From the NCBI GenBank assembly GCA_018725425.1, contig QLUL01000008.1, positions 1 through 16,188 of the forward strand: DNA of 16,188 nt, written 5' to 3'. Below the pieces are notes generated by a model, which was not told the origin of the DNA, made no database searches, and was given only the letters and a program-made list of their open reading frames with translations. Positions 6,015-12,447 of the stretch are shown one piece after another (within the stretch, counting starts at the first letter, position 1; each line of letters opens with the position of its first letter). The stretch is from Chloroflexota bacterium (GTDB taxonomy: Bacteria; Chloroflexota; Dehalococcoidia; SZUA-161; SpSt-899). Made by a program: the position numbers and the translations under genes.

Positions 6015-8114
6015 ATGTCACGCACAATCCCCCTGGAACGCATTCGTGATATCGGGATCATCGCTCATATCGATGCGGGGAAGACCACCATAACTGAGAT
6101 GATCCTTCATCACAGCGGGCGAACCTACAAGATCGGCCGGGTGGATGATGGGACCGCAGAGATGGATTGGATGGATCAGGAACGAGAGCGAGGGATTACC
6201 ATTACTGCTGCGGCAACCAGTTGCGACTGGCAAGACCATCGGATCAACATTATCGACACCCCCGGCCATGTGGACTTCACCGCCGAGGTGGAGCGAAGCC
6301 TCCGTGTCCTCGACGGTGGGGTGATGATCTTCGATGGCGTAGCCGGCGTTGAATCTCAATCGGAGATGGTGTGGCGTCAGGCAAACAAGTACAGGGTTCC
6401 AAGAATTTGCTTCGTGAATAAGATGGACCGAATGGGTGCCGACCTCTGGCGCACCGTTGACATGATGAAAAAGCGGTTGAATGCTAACGTTGGGCTTACT
6501 CAATTACCACTTGGGGAAGAATCTTCATTAACCGGGGTCATCGATATCATTGAGGAAAAGGCTTATAAGTTCTCGGGGGAATTGAATTCGGAGCTAACAG
6601 AGATCCCCATTCCCGATGAATACCGGGATAACGCAGCCCGGTATCGGCGGGCACTGATCGAGAATCTGGCTGAGGCCGACGATGAGATCATGCTTGCCTA
6701 TGTCGCCGATGAGAAGATCGACGTTGCGGCTATCAAAGCGGGCCTGCGCCGGGCCACCATCTCTGCCAGGATTGTTCCGGTCCTGTGCGGCAGTGCCCTG
6801 AGGAACATCGGCATTCAGCCAGTCCTCAACGCCATTGTAGATTATTTGCCTTCCCCCCTGGATATGCCCCCAATTCGGGGGTCAGGGGTCAGGGGTCAGG
6901 GGTCAGGGGTCATAGAAGAGTTGCGTTACCCCGATGATGACGCCCCATTCTCTGCTTTAGCCTTCAAGATAGTCACCGACCCGTTCATCGGCCGCCTGGT
7001 ATATCTCAGGGTATATTCCGGGAGGATCAAGTCCGGGGCGGTAGTTTATAACGCTGTTACGGGAAAAAAGGAACGGATCGGGCGTCTGTACCAGATGCAC
7101 GCCAACAATCGGGTGGAAATCCCAGAAATTGACAGCGGCAGCATCGCGGCCGCTGTCGGGTTGAGGAATACCTCCACCGGTGATACGATTTGCGACGCCG
7201 AACATCCGATCATTTTGGAATCAATTACCTTCCCTGAGCCGGTAATCTCGGTTGCCATCGAGCCCATGTCCAGAGGTGATCAGGACCGGATAGTGGATGC
7301 CCTTACAAAGCTCGCTGAAGAAGACCCGACATTCAAGGTGCAGTATAATCAGGAAACCGGACAAACACTCATCTCCGGCATGGGAGAACTTCAGTTAGAG
7401 GTTATCGTAGTTCGCTTATTGCGCGAGTTCAGGGTGAAAGCAAAGGTAAGCAGACCCCGTGTGGCTTACAAGGAAACCATAACTATCCCTGCCAGGGCTG
7501 AGGGTCGCTTCGTTCGCCAGACCGGCGGGAGGGGTCAATACGGGCACGTGTGGCTCGAGATCGAGCCCCTGCAGCCCGGCACGGGATTCGAATTTGTCAA
7601 TCGCATCCAGGGCGGGGTTGTACCCCGCGAATATATCCCGGCGGTGCAGACTGGGATCAAGCAAACCTTCGCCGAAGGGGTTATCGCCGGCTATCCGGTG
7701 GTTGACGTCCGGGCGACCATTGTGGACGGCAGCTATCATGAGGTGGACTCCTCCGAGCCAGCCTTCAAGATGGCCGGTGCCATAGCAGCGAGGGAATGTG
7801 TGCGGAAGGCCGCACCGGTCATCCTTGAGCCCATCATGAAACTAGAGGTAGTCACACCCCAGGAATTCCTCGGCGATGTGATCGGCGGCCTCAATGCGAG
7901 GAGGGGAAACATCGATGGGATTGAGCCACGTGAGGCGCTCACCGTAATCCAGTGTTTTCTTCCATTGGCGGAGAGCTTTGGTTATGCCACTGACTTGAGG
8001 TCGATAAGTCAGGGCCGGGCGAGTTTTTTCATGGGGTTTGATCGCTACCAGGCGGTTTCTAAGGAACTGGCTGATAGCATTATCGGAAAATACCGGTCTG
8101 GAAATAGCGGATAA
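6015..8114 (+). CDS. fusA: Translation elongation factor G
   Basis: EF-G is the GTPase that drives translocation and, with RRF, ribosome recycling. The product is 699 residues, the usual length. GTPase motifs are AHIDAGKTT (17-25), the switch I RERGITI (57-63), DTPGHVDF (81-88), NKMD (135-138) and CGSA near 258. Domains II to V follow, with GGRGQYGHVW at the start of domain IV. An odd feature is a perfect (GGGGTCA)5 array at 6878-6912 that encodes a Gly/Ser/Val-rich linker between the G domain and domain II. Two adjacent ATGs exist (6012 and 6015). I prefer 6015 because of its distance from GAGGAAGG (6003-6010); 6012 is equally possible. An upstream in-frame TTG at 5940 lies in repeat sequence and is rejected. 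No tuf follows, unlike in many str operons. Confidence 0.97.
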   Translation: MSRTIPLERIRDIGIIAHIDAGKTTITEMILHHSGRTYKIGRVDDGTAEMDWMDQERERGITITAAATSCDWQDHRINIIDTPGHVDFTAEVERSLRVLDGGVMIFDGVAGVESQSEMVWRQANKYRVPRICFVNKMDRMGADLWRTVDMMKKRLNANVGLTQLPLGEESSLTGVIDIIEEKAYKFSGELNSELTEIPIPDEYRDNAARYRRALIENLAEADDEIMLAYVADEKIDVAAIKAGLRRATISARIVPVLCGSALRNIGIQPVLNAIVDYLPSPLDMPPIRGSGVRGQGSGVIEELRYPDDDAPFSALAFKIVTDPFIGRLVYLRVYSGRIKSGAVVYNAVTGKKERIGRLYQMHANNRVEIPEIDSGSIAAAVGLRNTSTGDTICDAEHPIILESITFPEPVISVAIEPMSRGDQDRIVDALTKLAEEDPTFKVQYNQETGQTLISGMGELQLEVIVVRLLREFRVKAKVSRPRVAYKETITIPARAEGRFVRQTGGRGQYGHVWLEIEPLQPGTGFEFVNRIQGGVVPREYIPAVQTGIKQTFAEGVIAGYPVVDVRATIVDGSYHEVDSSEPAFKMAGAIAARECVRKAAPVILEPIMKLEVVTPQEFLGDVIGGLNARRGNIDGIEPREALTVIQCFLPLAESFGYATDLRSISQGRASFFMGFDRYQAVSKELADSIIGKYRSGNSG
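6878..6912 (+). repeat. (GGGGTCA)5 tandem repeat inside fusA
   Basis: Five perfect 7-bp units, 35 bases in total, lie in frame in fusA and encode about residues 288-300 (RGSGVRGQGSGVI). Because 7 is not a multiple of 3, only changes of three units keep frame. Each unit supplies a GGGG tract separated by TCA, which is a strong G-quadruplex motif on the mRNA-sense strand. The array falls in the variable loop before the conserved DDAPFSALAFK of domain II, where lengths differ between EF-Gs, and this explains why it is tolerated. Confidence 0.9.
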
Positions 8115-8115
8115 G

Positions 8116-8146
8116 GTCGCCCCCACGCGGGGACGTGGATTGAAAA
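8116..8146 (+). repeat. Solitary type I-C CRISPR-repeat-like sequence
   Basis: This 31-base sequence fills the spacer between the fusA stop (8112-8114) and the rpsJ ATG (8150). It begins GTCGCCCCC, has an ACGC loop followed by GGGG, and ends in GTGGATTGAAA. From memory it matches the common type I-C repeat (the Desulfovibrio vulgaris type) at about 29 of 32 positions, with one C deleted and two substitutions. The hairpin survives: CCCC (8121-8124) pairs with GGGG (8129-8132), and CG with CG beyond one C-A mismatch. No second repeat or spacer is present, so this is not an array. It also forms the entire 5' leader of rpsJ and leaves only a weak GGA-type ribosome binding site. Confidence 0.75.
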
Positions 8147-8149
8147 AAG

Positions 8150-8458
8150 ATGCCAAAACAAAAAATCAGGATCAAACTAAGGTCTTACGATTATCGGGCA
8201 CTGGATCAATCGGCGGCTCATATAGTTGAGGCGGCGGAAAGCACCGGGGCTGCGGTGGTGGGGCCTGTGCCTCTACCCACCCATATCAAGAAGTTCTGCG
8301 TTATCCGCTCGCCGGTGATTGATAAGGACTCTCGGGAGGAGTTCGAGATCCGCACTCATAAGCGATTGATAGATATACTCGATCCGACATCGAAGACGGT
8401 CGATTCCCTCACCCGCCTCAATCTGCCCGCCGGCGTGAGCATCGAGATAAAGGTCTAA
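8150..8458 (+). CDS. rpsJ: 30S ribosomal protein S10
   Basis: S10 is a 30S head protein and also the NusE subunit of the antitermination complex. The 102-residue product is full length: it starts [14 protein letters not shown] and contains [15 protein letters not shown] and the conserved [15 protein letters not shown]. It is the first gene of the S10 block, but here it lies only 35 bases after fusA, so the str and S10 operons are joined. The spacer is made of the CRISPR-repeat-like sequence at 8116-8146. The start is fixed by the conserved N-terminus. The stop is immediately followed by the G-rich repeat at 8459. Confidence 0.98.
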   Translation: MPKQKIRIKLRSYDYRALDQSAAHIVEAAESTGAAVVGPVPLPTHIKKFCVIRSPVIDKDSREEFEIRTHKRLIDILDPTSKTVDSLTRLNLPAGVSIEIKV

Positions 8459-8530
8459 TGGGTAGTGGGTAATGGGTAATGGGGGCTACGGGGTACCCCT
8501 ATAACCTATGACCTATCACCTATTACCCAG
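8459..8530 (+). repeat. G-quadruplex-prone palindromic element, copy 1 (rpsJ-rplC)
   Basis: The left arm is a series of TGGGTAAT-like units giving GGG-N4-GGG-N4-GGG-N4-GGGGG at 8460-8485. The centre is the palindrome GGGGTACCCC (8490-8499). The right arm is a C-rich series of CCTAT units ending CCTATTACCC (8519-8528). The arms are roughly complementary, so a long imperfect hairpin competes with a quadruplex on the mRNA. A related copy sits at 10112-10182. Confidence 0.75.
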
Positions 8531-8537
8531 GATTAAT

Positions 8538-9167
8538 ATGTTCTCTGGAATTTTAGGTAAAAAGATAGGCATGACCCAAATCTTTGCCGAGGACGGCACC
8601 GTGGTGCCGGTTACGGCCATCGAAGCGGGTCCCTGTATGGTGACGCAGGTCAAGAGCATGGATACCGACGGATATAATGCCGTCCAGCTTGGATTTGGAG
8701 AGTCCAGGCGATTGAACAGACCTGAGATGGGACATCTCAAAAAGTTGGGGGCATTCCGGCACCTGCGTGAATTCAGATTCGAGGATATCTCCGCAATCGC
8801 GCCTGGACAGAAGGTAAATGCCGATATATTCCAGTCCGGCGACATCGTTGATGTAATCGGCACTTCGAAGGGAAGGGGATTTGCCGGGGTAGTAAAACGA
8901 CATCATTTCAGCGGCGGGCCGAAAACGCACGGACAGTCCGATCGACACCGTGCCCCTGGATCCGTCGGGAGTGGTACCGATCCCGGTAAGGTATGGAAAG
9001 GACAGCGCATGGCCGGACATATGGGCAATGCCTGGGTCACAGTCAGAAACCTTAAGGTGATAATGGCCGACCCCGACCGAAATCTGCTTCTCGTTCGAGG
9101 GGCAGTGCCCGGGGCCAGAAATGGTTTGTTGATTATCAAGAAATCAACGAGAGGCAGATCAACATGA
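8538..9167 (+). CDS. rplC: 50S ribosomal protein L3
   Basis: L3 initiates 50S assembly and reaches towards the peptidyl transferase centre. The 209-residue product starts MFSGILGKKIGMTQIF and has the conserved GTSKGRGFAGVVKRH, then GGPKTHGQSD..HRAPGSVG and RMAGHMG, which form the extended loop. I choose the ATG at 8538 (AGGA five bases upstream) over an in-frame ATG at 8508, which would add ten residues encoded by the repeat element. Its TGA stop (9165-9167) overlaps an ATG (9164-9166) that opens a 13-codon mini-ORF running to just before rplD. Confidence 0.97.
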   Translation: MFSGILGKKIGMTQIFAEDGTVVPVTAIEAGPCMVTQVKSMDTDGYNAVQLGFGESRRLNRPEMGHLKKLGAFRHLREFRFEDISAIAPGQKVNADIFQSGDIVDVIGTSKGRGFAGVVKRHHFSGGPKTHGQSDRHRAPGSVGSGTDPGKVWKGQRMAGHMGNAWVTVRNLKVIMADPDRNLLLVRGAVPGARNGLLIIKKSTRGRST

Positions 9168-9205
9168 CCAAAGCGGCCAATTATCTTGTCTTAGGCGTGG
9201 GGTGA
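9164..9205 (+). CDS. Possible 13-codon coupling mini-ORF between rplC and rplD
   Basis: ATG at 9164 overlaps the rplC stop as ATGA. A GAGG lies nine bases upstream. The frame runs MTKAANYLVLGVG and stops at TGA (9203-9205), four bases before the rplD ATG. This arrangement could hand ribosomes from rplC to rplD across the 42-base gap. An ORF of this length can easily be accidental, and no homologous leader is known to me. Confidence 0.2.
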   Translation: MTKAANYLVLGVG

Positions 9206-9209
9206 CATA

Positions 9210-9872
9210 ATGCAAGTTTCAGTGTATAATACTCAAGGGGCAGTAGTAGGACAGCTTGATCTAGATGAGAGGGTCTTTGCCGTGCCCATGAATGAGGCCA
9301 TCGTTCACCAGGCACTGGTGAGACAGCAAGCTAACGCACGCGTGGGCACTGCCAGCACTAAGACGCGCAGCAACGTGTCCGGAAGTGGTCGCAAGCTGTA
9401 TCGCCAGAAGCATACTGGCCGGGCGCGAGCGGGGGACTTAAGGTCGCCACTGCGTCGTCATGGAGGCATAACATTTGGACCCCACCCCCGGAGTTACCGG
9501 CAACAAATGCCCAAGAAGATGCGTCGCCTGGCGATAAGGTGCCTGCTCTCAGCAAAGGTATCGGACGGGGAACTGAAGGTGATAGATAAACTGGAGATGA
9601 GCGAACCCAAAACCAGGGACATGATCAGCATGTTGCAAACATTAGGGATTGACCGCTCGGCGCTCATCGCTTTATCCTCACCGAATGCCAGCGTGGTCAG
9701 GTCGGCGAGCAATGTCAAGGGAGCCAAGATAATTCAAGCTCGACTACTAAACGTGCTTGACCTGCTAACGTATGGCGGTCTAATAATCACCGCCGATGCC
9801 GTGCGTGTGGTGGAAGGACTTTGGGGAGGTGAATCGAGATGCATATCTACGAAGTGCTCCGCCGACCGGTGA
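9210..9872 (+). CDS. rplD: 50S ribosomal protein L4
   Basis: L4 lines the peptide exit tunnel and in many bacteria also represses its own operon. The 220-residue product contains the family core: [13 protein letters not shown] near 29-41, the tunnel loop with [18 protein letters not shown], then FGPHPRSY and [12 protein letters not shown]. The usual C-terminus, [18 protein letters not shown], is followed here by about 14 extra residues ending CSADR. These extend over the rplW start, so the two genes overlap by 34 bases in different frames. The ATG at 9210 has only a GGGGTGA-type site upstream. No S10-leader-type autoregulatory structure was recognised ahead of the operon. Confidence 0.96.
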   Translation: MQVSVYNTQGAVVGQLDLDERVFAVPMNEAIVHQALVRQQANARVGTASTKTRSNVSGSGRKLYRQKHTGRARAGDLRSPLRRHGGITFGPHPRSYRQQMPKKMRRLAIRCLLSAKVSDGELKVIDKLEMSEPKTRDMISMLQTLGIDRSALIALSSPNASVVRSASNVKGAKIIQARLLNVLDLLTYGGLIITADAVRVVEGLWGGESRCISTKCSADR

Positions 9873-10117
9873 TCACCGAGAAGAACACCGACCTGATGAC
9901 CCGGAACAAGTACGTTTTTGAGGTTATGAAAAGTGCTAATAAGGATCAGGTCAAAGCCGCAGTGGAGAAAGCCTTCAAGGTCACGGTTGTCTCGGTAAAC
10001 ACGGTCATGGTTCACAGCAAGCCCAGGGGCTACGGGAGGCTTAAAGGACACCGTCCATCCTGGAAGAAGGCCATTGTCACCCTTATGGAGGGAGATAAGA
10101 TCGAGATATTTGGGTAA
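9839..10117 (+). CDS. rplW: 50S ribosomal protein L23
   Basis: L23 sits at the tunnel exit and docks trigger factor and the signal recognition particle. The 92-residue product starts [16 protein letters not shown] and contains the canonical KYVFEVMKSANKDQVKAAVEKAF and RGYGRLKGHRPSWKKA. The ATG at 9839 follows GGGGAGGTGA, which is inside rplD. The gene overlaps the rplD 3' end by 34 bases, so translational coupling is likely. Its TAA stop (10115-10117) is part of the G-rich repeat that begins at 10112, so the 3' end has been taken over by the repeat. Confidence 0.97.
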   Translation: MHIYEVLRRPVITEKNTDLMTRNKYVFEVMKSANKDQVKAAVEKAFKVTVVSVNTVMVHSKPRGYGRLKGHRPSWKKAIVTLMEGDKIEIFG

Positions 10118-10182
10118 TGGGCAATGGGTAATGGGGTGTTACGCGGTACCCCTATAACCTATGACCTATAACCTATAACCTC
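10112..10182 (+). repeat. G-quadruplex-prone palindromic element, copy 2 (rplW-rplB)
   Basis: GGG-TAAT-GGG-CAAT-GGG-TAAT-GGGG (10112-10136) is followed by GGGGT (10133-10137) pairing with ACCCC (10148-10152), then a right arm of ATAACCTATGACCTATAACC type. It is clearly the same family as 8459-8530: the G-rich left arm, the TACGNGGTACCCC centre and the CCTATAACCTATGACCTAT right arm are shared. It contains the rplW stop codon and leaves rplB with little ribosome binding site (GGA, five bases from the ATG). Confidence 0.75.
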
Positions 10183-10190
10183 GGATAAAC

Positions 10191-11018
10191 ATGGGAGTCA
10201 AGATATATAAGCCAACATCGCCAGGCAGAAGGGACATGACTGGCCAAAGCTTCAGTGAGCTGACTAGAAAGAAGCCAGAGAAATCGCTCGTGGTGCCCAT
10301 GCGCAAGAAAGGCGGCCGCAATAACCAGGGGCGGATAACGGTACGGCACCGCGGTGGGGGTGCGAAGAGAAACTACCGCATTATTGATTTCAAGCGAGAT
10401 AAATTTGACATTCCCGGCAAAGTGGCTGCCATAGAGTATGATCCCAACCGCTCGGCGCACATCGCCCTTATCCACTATGTTGATGGCGAAAAGCGATATA
10501 TCCTCGCTCCACTGAAGCTCAAGGTCGGAGCGGAGATTATGTCAGGCAGAAATGCGGAGATCATGGTGGGAAATGCCTTGCCGCTCCGACTCATTCCCGC
10601 AGGCACCCCGATCCATAATATTGAACTTCAACCGGGCCGGGGGGGACAACTGGTGCGAAGCGCGGGAACATCAGCACAGCTCATGGCAAAGGAGAATGAC
10701 TATGCCCTGGTACGACTCCCTTCGAAGGAGATTCATCGTATTCGAGTGGAGTGCATGGCAACCGTTGGGCAAGTGGGAAGCGTTGACCATGATAGCATCA
10801 GCCTGGGCAAAGCGGGCAGGAAGCGACTCATGGGTTGGCGCCCGACCGTGCGGGGTTCGGCCATGTCACCACGTGACCACCCCCATGGTGGTGGTGAGGG
10901 AAGAGTAGGGGTAGGTCTCCCTGGCCCCAAGACCCCCTGGGGTAAGCCCGCCCGCGGTGTCAAGACCAGAAAGAACAAACGTAGCGACAATATGATCGTT
11001 AAGAAGTCGAGAGTCTAG
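10191..11018 (+). CDS. rplB: 50S ribosomal protein L2
   Basis: L2 is needed for subunit association and peptidyl transferase activity. The 275-residue product has the usual length. It begins [16 protein letters not shown] and has the conserved [20 protein letters not shown] (about 54-73). Its C-terminal [13 protein letters not shown], near 224-236, holds the histidine implicated in peptidyl transfer. The tail [16 protein letters not shown] is also typical. The start codon follows directly on the repeat at 10112-10182. rpsS follows after 34 bases. Confidence 0.98.
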   Translation: MGVKIYKPTSPGRRDMTGQSFSELTRKKPEKSLVVPMRKKGGRNNQGRITVRHRGGGAKRNYRIIDFKRDKFDIPGKVAAIEYDPNRSAHIALIHYVDGEKRYILAPLKLKVGAEIMSGRNAEIMVGNALPLRLIPAGTPIHNIELQPGRGGQLVRSAGTSAQLMAKENDYALVRLPSKEIHRIRVECMATVGQVGSVDHDSISLGKAGRKRLMGWRPTVRGSAMSPRDHPHGGGEGRVGVGLPGPKTPWGKPARGVKTRKNKRSDNMIVKKSRV

Positions 11019-11052
11019 ACTCCAGATCAGAGCTAATACGGAGGAAGTTAAC

Positions 11053-11346
11053 TTGGGAAGATCCACGAAAAAAGGCCCATTCGTCGATGTCAAGTTGATG
11101 AAGAAGGTGAATGCCCTCAGAGAGAGCGGGCAGAAAGCGGTGATCAAGACCTGGGCTCGGAGTTCAATGGTCATACCCCAAATGGTTGGGATTACTATGG
11201 CCGTTCATGACGGCAGGAGACACGTTCCTATTTTTATCACCGAAAATATGGTAGGGCACAAACTCGGAGAATTCGTCCCCACACGGACTTATCGCGGACA
11301 CAGCTCCAAGGCAGAGCGAATGTCTCGTGGGGGCAAGGGAAAATAG
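11053..11346 (+). CDS. rpsS: 30S ribosomal protein S19
   Basis: S19 is a 30S head protein that contacts S13 and the A-site region. The 97-residue product starts [12 protein letters not shown] and has the conserved [20 protein letters not shown], then [17 protein letters not shown]. The start is TTG at 11053, supported by GGAGGAAG about five bases upstream and by the conserved N-terminus. It is one of four translation genes here with a non-ATG start (with rpsL, rpmC and rpsN). Confidence 0.98.
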   Translation: MGRSTKKGPFVDVKLMKKVNALRESGQKAVIKTWARSSMVIPQMVGITMAVHDGRRHVPIFITENMVGHKLGEFVPTRTYRGHSSKAERMSRGGKGK

Positions 11347-11351
11347 AGCAA

Positions 11352-11385
11352 GGGATAAGGGATAGGGGATAACCCCTAACCCATA
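11352..11385 (+). repeat. GGGATA repeat with perfect hairpin, rpsS-rplV spacer
   Basis: GGGATA-type units (11352-11370) run into a perfect 6-bp stem, TAGGGG (11363-11368) and CCCCTA (11373-11378), with an ATAA tetraloop, then CCCAT. It resembles the TGGGTAAT elements in composition but is shorter and distinct. The stem ends 10 bases before the rplV ATG and replaces any recognisable Shine-Dalgarno. Confidence 0.6.
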
Positions 11386-11388
11386 GCT

Positions 11389-11721
11389 ATGGAAGTAAGA
11401 GCAACAGCAAAGGGAGTGCGGGTTTCGCCACAGAAAGCGCGGCGTATTGTCAATTCGGTGCGGGGAAAGATGCCCGATGAGGCTCTGGCTATTCTGAGAT
11501 TCATGCCTAGCCCGACGGCTCGCATCGTGGCGCGGGTGGTGAAATCGGCCGCTGCCAATGCAGAGAACAACTTCAAGATGTTGCCGTCAGAGATTAGAAT
11601 CGTAAGAGCGTTTGTCGACGAAGGGTTGAGGATGAAGAGAATCCGTTTTAAGGCCCGCGGAAGGGTAAACCCGATTCTCAAACGCCTCAGCCATATTACC
11701 ATCGTGGTTGAGGAGAGATAG
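11389..11721 (+). CDS. rplV: 50S ribosomal protein L22
   Basis: L22 contacts all domains of 23S rRNA, and its beta-hairpin lines the exit tunnel near the macrolide site. The 110-residue product begins MEVRATAKGVRVSPQKARR and contains AANAENNFKM and the hairpin region FVDEGLRMKRIRFKARGR. The ATG at 11389 has no visible ribosome binding site because the repeat at 11352-11385 abuts it, so initiation may depend on ribosomes arriving from rpsS. Its TAG stop is directly followed by the rpsC ATG. Confidence 0.97.
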   Translation: MEVRATAKGVRVSPQKARRIVNSVRGKMPDEALAILRFMPSPTARIVARVVKSAAANAENNFKMLPSEIRIVRAFVDEGLRMKRIRFKARGRVNPILKRLSHITIVVEER

Positions 11722-12402
11722 ATGGGGCAGAAGGTTCATCCTGTGGGATTCCGACTCGGTTCCTATAAGACCTGGCTATCCAGGTGGCACGACGAAGGGA
11801 ACTATGCTGACCTATTGCACCAGGATCTGACCATTCGCAGTACTATTGAATCTCAATATCAAAGGGCCGGCATCTCCCGAGTGGAGATCGAGCGCGGCAC
11901 CGGTGAAATCACCGTCATCATCAATACCTCCAGGCCAGGGATAGTCATCGGACGTGGTGGGCAGAGGGTTGACGAGATGAGGGGGATACTGCAGAAACTG
12001 ACGATGAAGAAGGTTCATCTGAATATTCAAGAGATTCGAGAGCCAGACCTCGATGCTTACCTGGTAGCCAGAAATATCGCCGACCAACTTGAGAGAAGAA
12101 TCTCTTATCGCCGGGCGGTAAAGCGGGCTATCTCCCAAACTATGGAGGCTGGGGCCAGGGGAATAAAAGTCAGGATCGGCGGGAGGCTTGGGGGGCATGA
12201 GATCGCTCGACGCGTAACGGAGCACCAGGGCAGCGTTCCGCTTCACACCCTGTGCGCCAACATTGACTACGGTCTTGCAGAGGCGCTCACTAATACGGGC
12301 AAGATTGGGGTGAAGGTCTGGATTTATAAAGGCAATTTTATCCCCGAGTCCCGCCGCGTAGCCGAGGTAGGAGTATTGGAACCCGCCCAAGAAGGCAGTT
12401 AG
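11722..12402 (+). CDS. rpsC: 30S ribosomal protein S3
   Basis: S3 forms part of the mRNA entry channel and its helicase activity. The 226-residue product starts MGQKVHPVGFRLG and has a type 2 KH domain with PGIVIGRGGQRVDEMR (about 71-86). The C-terminal domain contains RRAVKRAISQTMEAGARGIKV and SGR-type GGRLGGHEIARR. The ATG is immediately adjacent to the rplV stop with no gap, and GAGGAGAGA lies upstream, so coupling with rplV is expected. The C-terminus (VGVLEPAQEGS) is short and acidic. Confidence 0.98.
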   Translation: MGQKVHPVGFRLGSYKTWLSRWHDEGNYADLLHQDLTIRSTIESQYQRAGISRVEIERGTGEITVIINTSRPGIVIGRGGQRVDEMRGILQKLTMKKVHLNIQEIREPDLDAYLVARNIADQLERRISYRRAVKRAISQTMEAGARGIKVRIGGRLGGHEIARRVTEHQGSVPLHTLCANIDYGLAEALTNTGKIGVKVWIYKGNFIPESRRVAEVGVLEPAQEGS

Positions 12403-12407
12403 ACTGA

Positions 12408-12436
12408 AGGCTGAAGACTGTTAGATTACTTCAGCC
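12408..12436 (+). repeat. CTGAAG-family hairpin, rpsC-rplP spacer
   Basis: GGCTGAAG (12409-12416) pairs perfectly with CTTCAGCC (12429-12436) across a 12-base loop. The 17-mer AGGCTGAAGACTGTTAG (12408-12424) recurs as an exact reverse complement at 13394-13410 between rpsQ and rplN. This identifies a dispersed family inserted in both orientations. No Shine-Dalgarno for rplP is left in the spacer. Confidence 0.7.
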
Positions 12437-12447
12437 CATCTAGAAAA

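Noticed and set aside
8116..8146. A functional CRISPR array at the fusA-rpsJ junction
   Set aside because: Only one repeat is present. The flanks are the fusA stop and the rpsJ start, with no second repeat, spacer or cas gene in the window.
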